Assembly: GCF_001922345.1 (NCBI RefSeq) | Contig: NZ_CP018811.1 | Span: 2,542,001-2,606,000, forward strand | Length of the DNA stretch: 64,000 nt | Reading direction: 5' to 3' | Source: Paraburkholderia sp. SOS3 | Lineage (GTDB): Bacteria > Pseudomonadota > Gammaproteobacteria > Burkholderiales > Burkholderiaceae | Translations under genes and position numbers: made by a program | The notes under the pieces: generated by a model | The model's input: the letters and a program-made list of their open reading frames with translations, nothing else | Databases searched by the model: none | Told to the model about the DNA's origin: nothing | Shown here: positions 45,257 to 53,981 of the stretch, in pieces | How positions within the stretch are numbered: position 1 is the first letter of the stretch | How the letters are laid out: every line of letters starts with the position of its first letter

Positions 45257-45297
45257 ATTCTATCGGGGCTTATAGCCGACTTCAAGTAAGCGCTTTC
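45257..45297 (-). promoter_or_regulatory. Promoter and LacI-type operator of the dehydratase/udh operon
   Basis: Reading the minus strand: -35 TTGAAG (45280-45285), 17-base spacer, -10 TAGAAT (45257-45262). Directly upstream, 45286-45297 reads GAAAGCGCTTAC, a near-perfect palindrome around AAGCGCTT that fits the AANCGNTT core of LacI/GalR operators. The dehydratase start lies 50 bases past the -10. Confidence 0.75.
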
Positions 45298-45398
45298 TCA
45301 AACGATATTACCCGGCGCATCAAATGCCCGCCACGGCGCGCCGCATTGCCGCACTTGATGCGGGCGCGCCGCGCCCGTACCCTGCCTCCCCTGAACGC

Positions 45399-46013
45399 TC
45401 ACCCGGGTCGTGTTCCGTATTCCGTCACCGCGGCTGGCTTTTGCCTCGGTGGATTCGGGACGCTCTGCTGCGGCGCGTGCCGCTTGACCGCTTCGTTTTT
45501 TGCGCCCGCCAGTTGCAGGGCGTTGGCGCGCACCTCGATCTTCACCGGGTCGGTCTGCTTCCACTGCTTCTTCGGTATTACGAGCTTCCAGGTCGAATCC
45601 TTGCCCGCATCGCGGAAAAACGCGACGACGCCGACATACTCCGTGCCGCTATTCATCGGTTCGGTGACGCTTGCGCTCGCATCGGGCCGTAGCACCACAT
45701 CTCTCGTCGCCAGCAGATCGGGCCTTAGCGCCTCGAGATCGTTCGTCTGCAGTTGCATGTAGTCAAGCTGCTCGAACGCCTGCGGCGTCCTCAGCTGATA
45801 GATCCGCACCACGGTCGACAACGATTGCCCAGCGCCGTTCCGGTTCAATGACGACCGGCTGACGAGATCCAGGTTCATTGTCTTGATCTGCGTGGTGAAC
45901 GCCCATTTCGCCGCGCCCACCGTGCTATCCGTCACCGCCTGTCCGACTCCGCATGCTGCGACGGTGAAGGTGGTGGCCAACGTCACTGCGCCGGTTCGAA
46001 GTGCCCGCATCAT
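45399..46013 (-). CDS. tssJ: T6SS outer-membrane lipoprotein TssJ
   Basis: A 204-residue lipoprotein. The signal peptide ends TVAAC: lipobox Cys 21. The mature part has the TssJ beta-sandwich pattern: LNLDLVSRSSLNRNGAGQSL, VVRIYQLRTPQAFEQLDYMQL, VGVVAFFRDAGKDSTWKLV. TssJ anchors the TssM-TssL complex to the outer membrane. The 40-residue C-terminal tail is Pro/Gln/Lys-rich, longer than in most. Last gene of the minus arm, 55 bases after tssG. AGG lies just before the double ATG; Met 1 or 2 may start. Confidence 0.9.
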   Translation of the reverse strand: MMRALRTGAVTLATTFTVAACGVGQAVTDSTVGAAKWAFTTQIKTMNLDLVSRSSLNRNGAGQSLSTVVRIYQLRTPQAFEQLDYMQLQTNDLEALRPDLLATRDVVLRPDASASVTEPMNSGTEYVGVVAFFRDAGKDSTWKLVIPKKQWKQTDPVKIEVRANALQLAGAKNEAVKRHAPQQSVPNPPRQKPAAVTEYGTRPG

Positions 46014-46068
46014 CCTGCTGATTCTCCAGGTGTTCCGTGTTCGTGAATTTCCGAAGTCGATGACTGCG

Positions 46069-47142
46069 TCAGTGCCCTGAGCGGTGCTGACCCGCTTGCC
46101 GGTCGCTGTCCCCTGTCCAGACGCCCAGTTGGACTCGCGTCACCGTGTTCGCTCGACCCGGTGCGAGCGGCTGCGGCAGCTGCGTTGTGTAGCCGAGGCT
46201 GACCTGATCGGAGTTCAGTACCTGCGCAGGCATCAGTTCCGGGCGCACGTGCATCTCCAGCTGCGCCTGCGCCTCGTAGCCGAGATAGAACCGCAGCAGC
46301 GCCATGACTTCGCGGTGATTGCCGTGCCCCGGCATCAGTCCAAGCACCGATTCGGGCGTCTGCGGAGTAATGACGACTCGAACCGAATTGCCTTGATCGT
46401 AAAAGCCACGTCCGAGCAGGCAGTGCTCGCCGAGAGCCGCAGGCTCGCCGTCTTCGACGTCGATCCATACCGGGTGGAATTCCTCGACGGCGATCCGCGC
46501 ATCCGGCACCGCGTGTTGCAGTACCCCTGCGAGCCCTTCGGCCGTGCGCGTCTTCTGGCCGGCAAGCCCCAGCATCGACAACAGTTTTCGGGTGCCGACT
46601 GCCTCCCGGGTTGCCGGGCGGCCAATGCCCAGCCCCGCGAAGCTCAGCAGGTAACGCGAGACATCGTCCGTTCCCCCGCGGCGAAATCCCGCCGGGTAGC
46701 GGTACTTGCGCCAGACACGGTAGTACTGCGTGACGACGCGGTGATGGAACAGATCGAGGAAAGCCGACATCGGTTCGGCACCCTCGCGATTCTGCGCTAC
46801 CTCGTCGACGAAATACGACGGCATGCGGGCATCGACGCCGTACAGTCCAAGAAACGTCGTGCGCACCGCGGGAGGCATCGCCCGGTTGTCCAGGTCGTAT
46901 TCGACCGCATCGATCTCGCGGTTCGGAAAACCGAGGCGTGCACGCGAGCGAAAGCGCACCGGCTCGCTCGCGGGTGAATCGGTACTGCCGATCGGCGGAC
47001 GATCGGGCGCCGCGAGTTCGATCAGTTCGCAGAAACGGAAGAAATTCATCTGCGTCGCGCTGGCCAGCAGCGCGGACAGTAGCGACCGCTCCGCGTAGGG
47101 GGCGAACTCCCGCCCGGCAAGGTTCACGCGCGGCCCGTTCAA
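46069..47142 (-). CDS. tssG: T6SS baseplate protein TssG, TTG start
   Basis: A 357-residue TssG (VasB/ImpH). Seen: LLASATQMNFFRFCELIELA near the start, VRFRSRARLGFPNREI, the FLGLYGVDARMPSYF motif, FHHRVVTQYYRVWRKY and GRGFYDQGNSVRVVI. Start chosen as TTG 47142: AAGGAG lies seven bases upstream and TTG overlaps the tssF stop as TTGA. An ATG 33 bases earlier would overlap tssF by 37 bases and has no site. Baseplate wedge partner of TssF. Confidence 0.92.
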   Translation of the reverse strand: MNGPRVNLAGREFAPYAERSLLSALLASATQMNFFRFCELIELAAPDRPPIGSTDSPASEPVRFRSRARLGFPNREIDAVEYDLDNRAMPPAVRTTFLGLYGVDARMPSYFVDEVAQNREGAEPMSAFLDLFHHRVVTQYYRVWRKYRYPAGFRRGGTDDVSRYLLSFAGLGIGRPATREAVGTRKLLSMLGLAGQKTRTAEGLAGVLQHAVPDARIAVEEFHPVWIDVEDGEPAALGEHCLLGRGFYDQGNSVRVVITPQTPESVLGLMPGHGNHREVMALLRFYLGYEAQAQLEMHVRPELMPAQVLNSDQVSLGYTTQLPQPLAPGRANTVTRVQLGVWTGDSDRQAGQHRSGH

Positions 47143-48938
47143 AACGGCGCTCCTTCGCCTTTCGTGTCGGGCCACTCGATGCGCCGCCCGGCCGGTTGCG
47201 ACACGATCACGAGCTTCGTGTAGAGGTTCAGCGTCGCATACAGCCCGAGGAAGCGGTTCAGCATGCCGCCGAACAGCTCCATATCGCCATCGCCCGCGAA
47301 CTGGCCGCTGTCGAGCGTCACCTCGATCTCGACACCGCGCTGCAGCCCGCCTTTCACGAGCTTCTGCAGCAGCCGGTGCTGGACGTCGGTGATCGCATCG
47401 ATCCGGCGTTTGTTCAGTTCACCGTCGGTCCAGTCGTACAGCGCCAGACTCCCGCGCAGAACTTCCGCATTGAGCAGTGACAGATAGTTCGGCGCCAGGT
47501 GCGACAGCACGCGCCACTGGAAGCGGTCGCCGGTCGGCGGGTAGACAGGAAGCGTCGGCGCGGTCAGATTCCGCACCGAGCCGATATTCGTGAAGCCGCC
47601 GCGCATGCGCGTGATACCGGCTTCGCGCAGCGCCTTGCGCGGCAGCATGCCATTGGTGCCGGTGACGGAGAGCGACAGCGTTTCCTTTGGCAGCGCGTTC
47701 TGCTGTTCCCATGCATGGCCGCCAAGGACAAGCCAGGTGTCAAACCGGCCGGACGGGCCGCGCCGCATGCGCGTATGGAAATACCGCTCCGGCATTTCGT
47801 GACGCAGCATGCCGCCGCGATGACGGAACGACGCGAACGGCGCGTATTCGAAACGCTGGCCCGATCCAGACTCGAAGCCCTGCACGGTGTCGACTGCGTA
47901 CACCTCGACATGCTTGCCGCGCTGCTCGTGCGCATGCACGCGATATTCGGTCTCGAACTGAGTAGCGGTAATCGGGTCCGCCTCCAGCGCAAACAGGTTG
48001 ATGATCGGCGTGCAGAACAGGCGCAGGTTGCCGGCGGAAAAACGCATGTCGTCCGGATACGGCTTCGCAAGCACGATTTCGACGTCGAAATATTCAGCGC
48101 CATGAGGAATTGCGCGCATGTCGAGACCGACCAGGTCCACAAACATGAATTTCTCTGGAAAGGTGAAATACTCGAGCAGCAACTGGTAACCACCGAACGC
48201 GTTGTCGGCCTTCGGCCACAGACGCTCGTCGGCGGCAAATCCGGCCGGTTCGATATGCAGGCCCCGCATCGCCTGAGGCGCGCCGGGGCGGTCCTCCGGA
48301 TGGCCCGGAACACGCACCTGCACGGCCAGCGGATCGGCCGTGAGCGCAGCGTACAGGGTCAGCGCCACCGGCCGGTCGGCATGCAGATACAGCCGCAAGC
48401 GCGGCACCTCGAGCTGTTCGCGCCGCGCTTGCGGCTGCAGTTCGAGCCGCACACGGATCACCGAGCGCCCGTCCTCGCGCGCGTACGCGTCCGCTTCGCT
48501 CAGGCGCAGCGGATAAAGGTCGACTGCCTGGGTCGTCCGGTAGTCGCATTCGATGCCCTCGTCTCCGACCGGGTCCGAGATCACCTCGAGTCCCGGCGCG
48601 AGCGTTTCATGCCGCTGCAGCGCACCGGCCACCGGCTGCAATTCCAGAATCGAGAGCGACGGAATCATGCGCAGATAATGCGGCCAAAGCATGCTGACCA
48701 GTCCCTCGGTCAGCTCGGGCAGCTCATCGTCCAGTTTGTGGCGAAGCCTCCCCATGAGGAACGCGAACCCTTCGAACAGTCGCTCGACATGCGGATCGCG
48801 CTCGCCGATACGGTCGATATTGAGCATGCGGGCGCGATCCGGAAACGCTTGCGCGAACTCTTTGCCCGCTTCACGCAGGTAGCGCATCTCCGCATCGTAG
48901 TAGCGCAGGATCTCGTGGTCTTTCGTCGGGCTGCTCAT
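47139..48938 (-). CDS. tssF: T6SS baseplate protein TssF
   Basis: A 599-residue TssF (VasA/ImpG). Seen: LRYYDAEMRYLREAGKEFA at the start, the ARMLNIDRIGERDPHVERLF motif, FAFLMGRLRHKLDDELPEL, and ARRMRRGPSGRFDTWL-type middle strands ending with ELFGGMLNRFLGLYATLN. ATG 48938 has GAGG upstream and overlaps the stop of a 16-codon ORF (ATGA). Its stop overlaps the tssG start. It forms the baseplate wedge with TssG and TssE; no full tssE is seen where it would normally stand, directly upstream. Confidence 0.93.
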   Translation of the reverse strand: MSSPTKDHEILRYYDAEMRYLREAGKEFAQAFPDRARMLNIDRIGERDPHVERLFEGFAFLMGRLRHKLDDELPELTEGLVSMLWPHYLRMIPSLSILELQPVAGALQRHETLAPGLEVISDPVGDEGIECDYRTTQAVDLYPLRLSEADAYAREDGRSVIRVRLELQPQARREQLEVPRLRLYLHADRPVALTLYAALTADPLAVQVRVPGHPEDRPGAPQAMRGLHIEPAGFAADERLWPKADNAFGGYQLLLEYFTFPEKFMFVDLVGLDMRAIPHGAEYFDVEIVLAKPYPDDMRFSAGNLRLFCTPIINLFALEADPITATQFETEYRVHAHEQRGKHVEVYAVDTVQGFESGSGQRFEYAPFASFRHRGGMLRHEMPERYFHTRMRRGPSGRFDTWLVLGGHAWEQQNALPKETLSLSVTGTNGMLPRKALREAGITRMRGGFTNIGSVRNLTAPTLPVYPPTGDRFQWRVLSHLAPNYLSLLNAEVLRGSLALYDWTDGELNKRRIDAITDVQHRLLQKLVKGGLQRGVEIEVTLDSGQFAGDGDMELFGGMLNRFLGLYATLNLYTKLVIVSQPAGRRIEWPDTKGEGAPF

Positions 48939-48985
48939 CGGCCTGGCCTCAGGTGGTGCTCGTGGTCGTACAGGCGCGCGTTCAT
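48935..48985 (-). other. 16-codon ORF bridging the small T6SS ORF and tssF
   Basis: ATG 48985 overlaps the stop of the 78-codon ORF (ATGA); its own TGA overlaps the tssF ATG (ATGA). Product MNARLYDHEHHLRPGR. It may only serve translational coupling, or be the relic of a lost gene such as tssE. Confidence 0.4.
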
Positions 48986-49218
48986 GCAATCGCAACCGCG
49001 CGTGCCGGATCGATTGCGGTCAACTCGCCCGTCGGAACGTCGATGGGCCGCGCGAGCGCGGACTTGTCCGCGTCCTTGCGGTTTGCGCCGATTGAGCGGG
49101 CGGCGTCGCCGATGGGCGCACGCCGGTCATCGCGGCGGCCCTGCATCGAACGGGCAAGACCGGAGGGCGCGCGTGCGCCGGACGGCGCATTGAAGAGATT
49201 CATGAACATGTGGGTCAA
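48982..49218 (-). CDS. Small T6SS-cluster ORF of unknown function
   Basis: A 78-codon ORF between the 367-residue protein gene and tssF. TTG 49218 overlaps the upstream stop (TTGA); ATG 49209 and 49203 are alternatives. The product is Arg/Ala/Asp-rich, with LFNAPSGARAPSG and no recognisable domain; it does not show the gp25-like TssE fold. Third-position GC is high and both ends are stop/start overlaps, which supports real translation. It stands where tssE is usually found. Could be a decayed gene. Confidence 0.45.
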   Translation of the reverse strand: MTHMFMNLFNAPSGARAPSGLARSMQGRRDDRRAPIGDAARSIGANRKDADKSALARPIDVPTGELTAIDPARAVAIA

Positions 49219-50318
49219 TGATTGCCCGAGGCCGATGCGCCAAGCCGGTCGGCACGGATCAGCGTCGGCGCAATGAAGATCAGCTTTCGCAACGAAAATT
49301 GCGGACCGTGCGCCTGCATCCGCAGGTGGCCGCGACGCCAGTGAGGCGCAACTTCGCCGGAACCATACTGGATCGCCTGGGTCGGGCCCACGATGATCCT
49401 GTTGTAGCGACTGGCCAGTCGCCGCTCCAGTTTCGAAACTTTTTTCCCGCCCGCGCGCGCGAGCCGCGCGGCCGTTTCGTCCCGGCGCAATTCATCGGTG
49501 CGGATCGCGCCTGGCGTCTGCAGGTAGAGCAGTACCTTGGTGCACATCTGCACCATGGCCACCGCCGTGGCGGCGTTGCCGTCGCGAGGGGCGGCATTTA
49601 ACGCGTGATCGACCAGTGAATCGCGCTCGTCGGTGAAACAGAGCTGTAGTGCGTAAGGCAGATCCTGAGGATTCCCTGGCGCACTGCCGACCGCGAGAAA
49701 AACGATATCGCGACGCTCGTCCACGCAAGTTTCGAAAATATAGATGCCGGTGGTCGTGCACGGACGATCGAGGGTGGACCACAGGGTTGGATCGACTGCC
49801 GCCGCCATCTGCGGACCAAAGCGCAGAAAAACGGCCGGCACCGGAAGTCGGAAGAGCGACGCGGGCACGTCCTCGCCGATATCGGTCTGCGCGAGCCAGG
49901 TCTGCAACGCGGCAGTGGGTTCGATCACCGCATGCGGCCTCACCTGGTAGAGCGCCGCTGCCGAGGCAAGCAGAACCGGTCGTTGCACTTCATCCTGCGT
50001 CATGGTTCGCAGGAACTGCGGATTGTTGATACGCATGGCCTCGACCAGCAGTTCCATTGCGGCACTCCCGGCGCCGGGAGGCCCATAGGCGCGGTCCGGT
50101 CGCAAATGCCATCGCTCGTACCGCTCGCCGTCACGGCGTGCAAGGACCTTTGCCCATGCCTCCCAGGCCTGCACCAGACCGACGCTGGCAGCCCGCACAG
50201 GCGGCAGTTCACGGCTGGTGGTGCGCGTCCTGGCTGTTGCCACGAGAAATTCCCTTGCGCGCAGATCCAGTTCGCGCGCAAGCAGGTCGGGGCTCGTCGT
50301 GTTCTGTCCGGATTTCAT
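49215..50318 (-). CDS. T6SS-cluster protein of unknown function (367 aa)
   Basis: A 367-residue cytoplasmic protein I cannot place in a core Tss family. N-terminal half helical (LVQAWEAWAKVLARRDGERY); the middle has QTDIGEDVPASLFRLPVPAVF, then FETCVDERRDIVFLAVGS; the basic C-terminus APHWRRGHLRMQAHGPQFS and LRKLIFIAPTLIRADRL resembles a tail found in phage-associated hypothetical proteins. ATG 50318 overlaps the tssM stop (ATGA). Context suggests a T6SS accessory or effector role; TssA is unlikely since ImpA-type motifs are absent. Confidence 0.7.
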   Translation of the reverse strand: MKSGQNTTSPDLLARELDLRAREFLVATARTRTTSRELPPVRAASVGLVQAWEAWAKVLARRDGERYERWHLRPDRAYGPPGAGSAAMELLVEAMRINNPQFLRTMTQDEVQRPVLLASAAALYQVRPHAVIEPTAALQTWLAQTDIGEDVPASLFRLPVPAVFLRFGPQMAAAVDPTLWSTLDRPCTTTGIYIFETCVDERRDIVFLAVGSAPGNPQDLPYALQLCFTDERDSLVDHALNAAPRDGNAATAVAMVQMCTKVLLYLQTPGAIRTDELRRDETAARLARAGGKKVSKLERRLASRYNRIIVGPTQAIQYGSGEVAPHWRRGHLRMQAHGPQFSLRKLIFIAPTLIRADRLGASASGNH

Positions 50319-53300
50319 AGCGGTCTCTGCCCTCCTGGCAGCGGTGTTTCGGCGTGCCTCGCCGCATCGAGCATTGCCTTCGGAAGAGGCGGAGGCCCAT
50401 CCATTTGCGCGGTCTTTTTCGTGCCCTGCACGACGCCCGGCCGTTTCACGATGAAAATTCGCGCTGGCAGCACAAAGCCCCTGAGCGCAAGCAGTTCCAG
50501 CGGACCCTTGCCCACATCGGTGCGCATCATGTAGCTCAACGGATACGCAAGGTCGGTCGAGGCCGGTGTCAGCGCTGCGTGACTGGCCAGGCTATCTGCG
50601 TCTTCGGCGTCGGCTTCGGCTTCGTCTTCGCCGCCGCCGCCGCTGCCGTCCGCCCGGCGCGCGACACCCGACTCGCCCGTTGCCGAGGCACTCGCCGCCT
50701 GCGCAAGCTTCACGGCCGGAGTATCCGGCGCGGCCTGCCAGGTCAACTGGTACGTCGCGTCGTCGAGCGCCTCGACCCGAGCCCGCTCCAGCATCCGTAC
50801 GAGCCCCCAGCGACCACTGAACTCGAAGCTCTTGTTCGTGCCGGCTTTCTCCGTCTGCCATTGCAACCGGGTGCCAAGGCTTTGCGGGTCATTCGATGGC
50901 CACGTCATCGCGCGCCATGTCTCCTGCTGGTTGAAGTAATGCAGCTTCTGGCCATCGAGCGTCAGCAACGTATCCGTTACGCCAGGCGTGGGCACCGGTT
51001 TGAACTCGAACCTGTATTGCGGCTCGCCCTGCGCGAGCAGATGCCCGGCGATGCGCTGGAGCGTATTCAACGCCTTGAGGAAGGCCGGATCGACGGCCAA
51101 CTTCGCACCCGTCGACACCGGTACCCACCGATCGCCCTGCAGTTCGAGCACTCCCGCGAGCTGGGTGCTCAGGAACGCCGCGATCAACCCGCCCTGCGGC
51201 CGCAGAAAGCGCGCGAGTTCGGGCAGCGAGGCATCGTTGTCAGTATTGGCAAACGGATAGCGCCCGGCGAACGACCGGTTCCATGTTGCCGCGATGGCTT
51301 GTCGCCATGCGTCGTTCAGGCTTGCCTGCGCCGGCTGCACAACGGTCTGCGTGGCCTGCACGACAGGCTGCACGAAAAGTGCGTCTCCCATACCCGCCCA
51401 TTGCGCGCCGAGGCCGGCGGCGATCAGTTGCGCGTAGGCCTGCGTGTCGGCCAGCTCCGAGCCTTTGCCCTGAAACAGCGACTGCGCGATCTGCTTCGCC
51501 TGAGCATCGGCATCGGCGCTGTCGCTGATCCGCTGCAGCCTCAGGCGCAGGGTGGTCACACGCTCCATGAAGCGTTGCAGGCTCAAATCGCTGTTCGTCC
51601 CCGCGCCGGCCTCGCCGTTGCCATTGCCCTGGGCAACGAGCCGCATGACGGGACCGAACGATGCGCCAAGCGGACCGGCAGAATCGGGTTTGGCCGTTTG
51701 GGGCCCCTCGACCTTGCCGACGAACATGTTCTGCGCTTTCGTTACCAGCGCGTCGGACAAGGACTCCTTCAACGCTCCGGCGCCGCCCTGGTATTCGAGC
51801 GATTTCATCAGCGCGATCACGGGGGACTGCCGTGCGTCGGCCATCAGCTTCAGTTGTTCGATCGCGGTTGGAAGCGTCGGCGCGGGTTCCCACTGCAGGG
51901 TGTTCATGAAACCCTGCCAGTGGTCCGCGTAGTCGGCAAAATACCGGCTGGTCAGCTCCTGCTTCAGAGCGTCTGCCGACTGTGGCGATCGTGCCGATTG
52001 TGCCGATCGCTGCCGGCCACCCTGGCCGGTGTCGAGCACCCAATCGGCCGCCACTTCGCTGCGCGTTGCGGCATCGTCGATTGCCGCCGCGATGGTGCCC
52101 TCGTAGGCCTGCCGCGTGAAGGGGCCTGGGACCGTCGCCGCTGAACGAAAAAGCCCGCGGGTGTCGGTGCCCGCGGTCAGCGACGACAGAGTCTGGACAG
52201 GATATCTGTTGCCGACCGAATCGAGGATGCCCTGATAGATCGTGTCTTCGGAGTTCCTGACGCCGATCACGGCGAGCAGTGTCTGCCGCGAGGCGTTGAC
52301 CATTTCCTCGCGCGGCTGGATGCGCCAGTCGTCGTGCACCGGCAGATGCCGGGCATAAAAATCGAGCAGACGCCCGGACAGGTCGAGTTTTTCGCCAGCA
52401 GGCAGATTCGCATTCGTGCTCCAGTAACGCATGAGCAGCGGCATCATGAACCCGGCGTCCGCGCGTTTTGGCTGCGCCATCATCAGATAAGTCTTGAGCG
52501 CCTTGTGCCCTTCGAGTGCGAGCCGGTTGGTCTGGTCGTCGATCTGCGTGGCCTGCATCTGTCCGAGATCCACCAGTTCGGCCTCGATGTTTTGCTGGAC
52601 CGGCGTGACGAGTGCGCGTCGACTCGCCCGCGCGTAAGGTGTCCAGAGCGCGGAGAGCATTTCGGCGTCGTGGTTCAGTCCGAAGCGGGTCAGCAGTGGC
52701 GCGTGGTGCTCCGTTCGGCCTTCGTGCAGATCGATTCGATGCTGAAGCTCAAGCAGCGCGCGCAATTGCACGGCCGGATCGGTGGCCGTATCCAGTGCCT
52801 GAATGGCCCGCTTCGTGACCTGCAGTTCGCGCGCATTCGACAACCCGGAGATCAGCATGCCGGTACTCCACAAGCCGATGACGGACAGGGCCACGATCGC
52901 GAACACACGCTCCGGATGCGAGCCGGTCCGTCGGCCCGGCCCTGATCGTGCGGCCTTGCCGATGTGCTGCCAGAGCGGCAAATCGGCGCTGGTCGTGCCG
53001 TCGTCAGCGCGGCTCGCGGCCGCGGGATACGGGGCAAAGAAGACGCCGTCGATAGTTCGATGACGTTGCCGGTCGCCCATTGCGGCGATCCATCCGGCCA
53101 AGGGCGTACTGCGCGTATCGAGGCGCTCCGACAATTGCGCCGCATAGCGGTTGCGGCCATTGCGACCCAGTTGCGCGACGCTGCGATCGGCGAGCTGGTG
53201 ACGCAACGTCAGCAGCGCGGCTTCGATCGAGTCGGCATCCGCCCTGCGCGGAAACTCGCAGCCGACCACCGCAGTCGTGCCGTTTGCGACCCGGTCGGTC

Positions 53301-53980
53301 TGCGCCGCGTCAAGCATGTAGACTGGCGCGGCCCAATGCAGTGCGCCGGCGATACTCGCAAGATTGAGGTTGCACGCACCGGCACCACGACGTTGCGCGG
53401 GCAGCGCCGCAGTGCCGTCGAGCGTCAGCACGACGGCATCGACCGGTCGGCGGCGGCGCAGTTTATAGATTTGCTTCAGCCAGTGTTCGTCGGGCCGGCC
53501 ATCCGGACCGGCTCTGCTCCATAGCAGCACGGCGTCGCCGGTGACGAGCCAGCGTCGTTCGGCCAGCTCGGGCAACAATCGGCCAATCACAGCGTCATCG
53601 CCGGTGAGAAGCAGCCACGGACGATCGTACGCCCAGCCCAATCGACGGGATTGCCGTAGCTCGAAGCGCAAATCGCGCGCATGGTCGATTGCCTGGGCCG
53701 CATGCGTTTTCGCTGCCTGAGCAGCGTTATCGACAGCTTCAGGCGGCTCAATCCCTTGCCCCTTTGAATCCCGCCGCATGCGAAGCTCGAGTTGCGCGCG
53801 CCTGGGCAACGCATACGCAAGCAGCCCCAGCACGACTGCGCCAACAGCGATGAGCGGCAGCCGATTGCGGTCGAGCCACGCGTACAGATCCTGCGACTCC
53901 ACGGTCAGAAACACGAAAGCAGCGAGGATGGTCGCCACGGCAGTGAGCATCAGCCACCGCCCCAGAACATATTTCTTCAA
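50315..53980 (-). CDS. tssM: T6SS inner-membrane protein TssM, no Walker A, TTG start
   Basis: A 1221-residue TssM (IcmF/VasK). Membrane helices about 9-25, 39-56 and 354-375 give the usual topology; the large periplasmic part ends with the conserved MRTDVGKGPLELLALRGF and FIVKRPG. The cytoplasmic domain between helices 2 and 3 should carry a GPPGSGKTT P-loop, but here reads PWLLLTGDDAVIGRLLPE, so ATP binding is probably lost. TTG 53980 is proposed: GAGGA eight bases upstream and one base after the previous stop. TssM links TssL in the inner membrane to TssJ in the outer membrane. tssL and tssK are not in the window. Confidence 0.9.
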   Translation of the reverse strand: MKKYVLGRWLMLTAVATILAAFVFLTVESQDLYAWLDRNRLPLIAVGAVVLGLLAYALPRRAQLELRMRRDSKGQGIEPPEAVDNAAQAAKTHAAQAIDHARDLRFELRQSRRLGWAYDRPWLLLTGDDAVIGRLLPELAERRWLVTGDAVLLWSRAGPDGRPDEHWLKQIYKLRRRRPVDAVVLTLDGTAALPAQRRGAGACNLNLASIAGALHWAAPVYMLDAAQTDRVANGTTAVVGCEFPRRADADSIEAALLTLRHQLADRSVAQLGRNGRNRYAAQLSERLDTRSTPLAGWIAAMGDRQRHRTIDGVFFAPYPAAASRADDGTTSADLPLWQHIGKAARSGPGRRTGSHPERVFAIVALSVIGLWSTGMLISGLSNARELQVTKRAIQALDTATDPAVQLRALLELQHRIDLHEGRTEHHAPLLTRFGLNHDAEMLSALWTPYARASRRALVTPVQQNIEAELVDLGQMQATQIDDQTNRLALEGHKALKTYLMMAQPKRADAGFMMPLLMRYWSTNANLPAGEKLDLSGRLLDFYARHLPVHDDWRIQPREEMVNASRQTLLAVIGVRNSEDTIYQGILDSVGNRYPVQTLSSLTAGTDTRGLFRSAATVPGPFTRQAYEGTIAAAIDDAATRSEVAADWVLDTGQGGRQRSAQSARSPQSADALKQELTSRYFADYADHWQGFMNTLQWEPAPTLPTAIEQLKLMADARQSPVIALMKSLEYQGGAGALKESLSDALVTKAQNMFVGKVEGPQTAKPDSAGPLGASFGPVMRLVAQGNGNGEAGAGTNSDLSLQRFMERVTTLRLRLQRISDSADADAQAKQIAQSLFQGKGSELADTQAYAQLIAAGLGAQWAGMGDALFVQPVVQATQTVVQPAQASLNDAWRQAIAATWNRSFAGRYPFANTDNDASLPELARFLRPQGGLIAAFLSTQLAGVLELQGDRWVPVSTGAKLAVDPAFLKALNTLQRIAGHLLAQGEPQYRFEFKPVPTPGVTDTLLTLDGQKLHYFNQQETWRAMTWPSNDPQSLGTRLQWQTEKAGTNKSFEFSGRWGLVRMLERARVEALDDATYQLTWQAAPDTPAVKLAQAASASATGESGVARRADGSGGGGEDEAEADAEDADSLASHAALTPASTDLAYPLSYMMRTDVGKGPLELLALRGFVLPARIFIVKRPGVVQGTKKTAQMDGPPPLPKAMLDAARHAETPLPGGQRPL

Positions 53981-53981
53981 T

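Noticed and set aside
49215..50318. TssA (ImpA) identity for the 367-residue protein
   Set aside because: No ImpA N-terminal motif is visible; the position alone is not enough.
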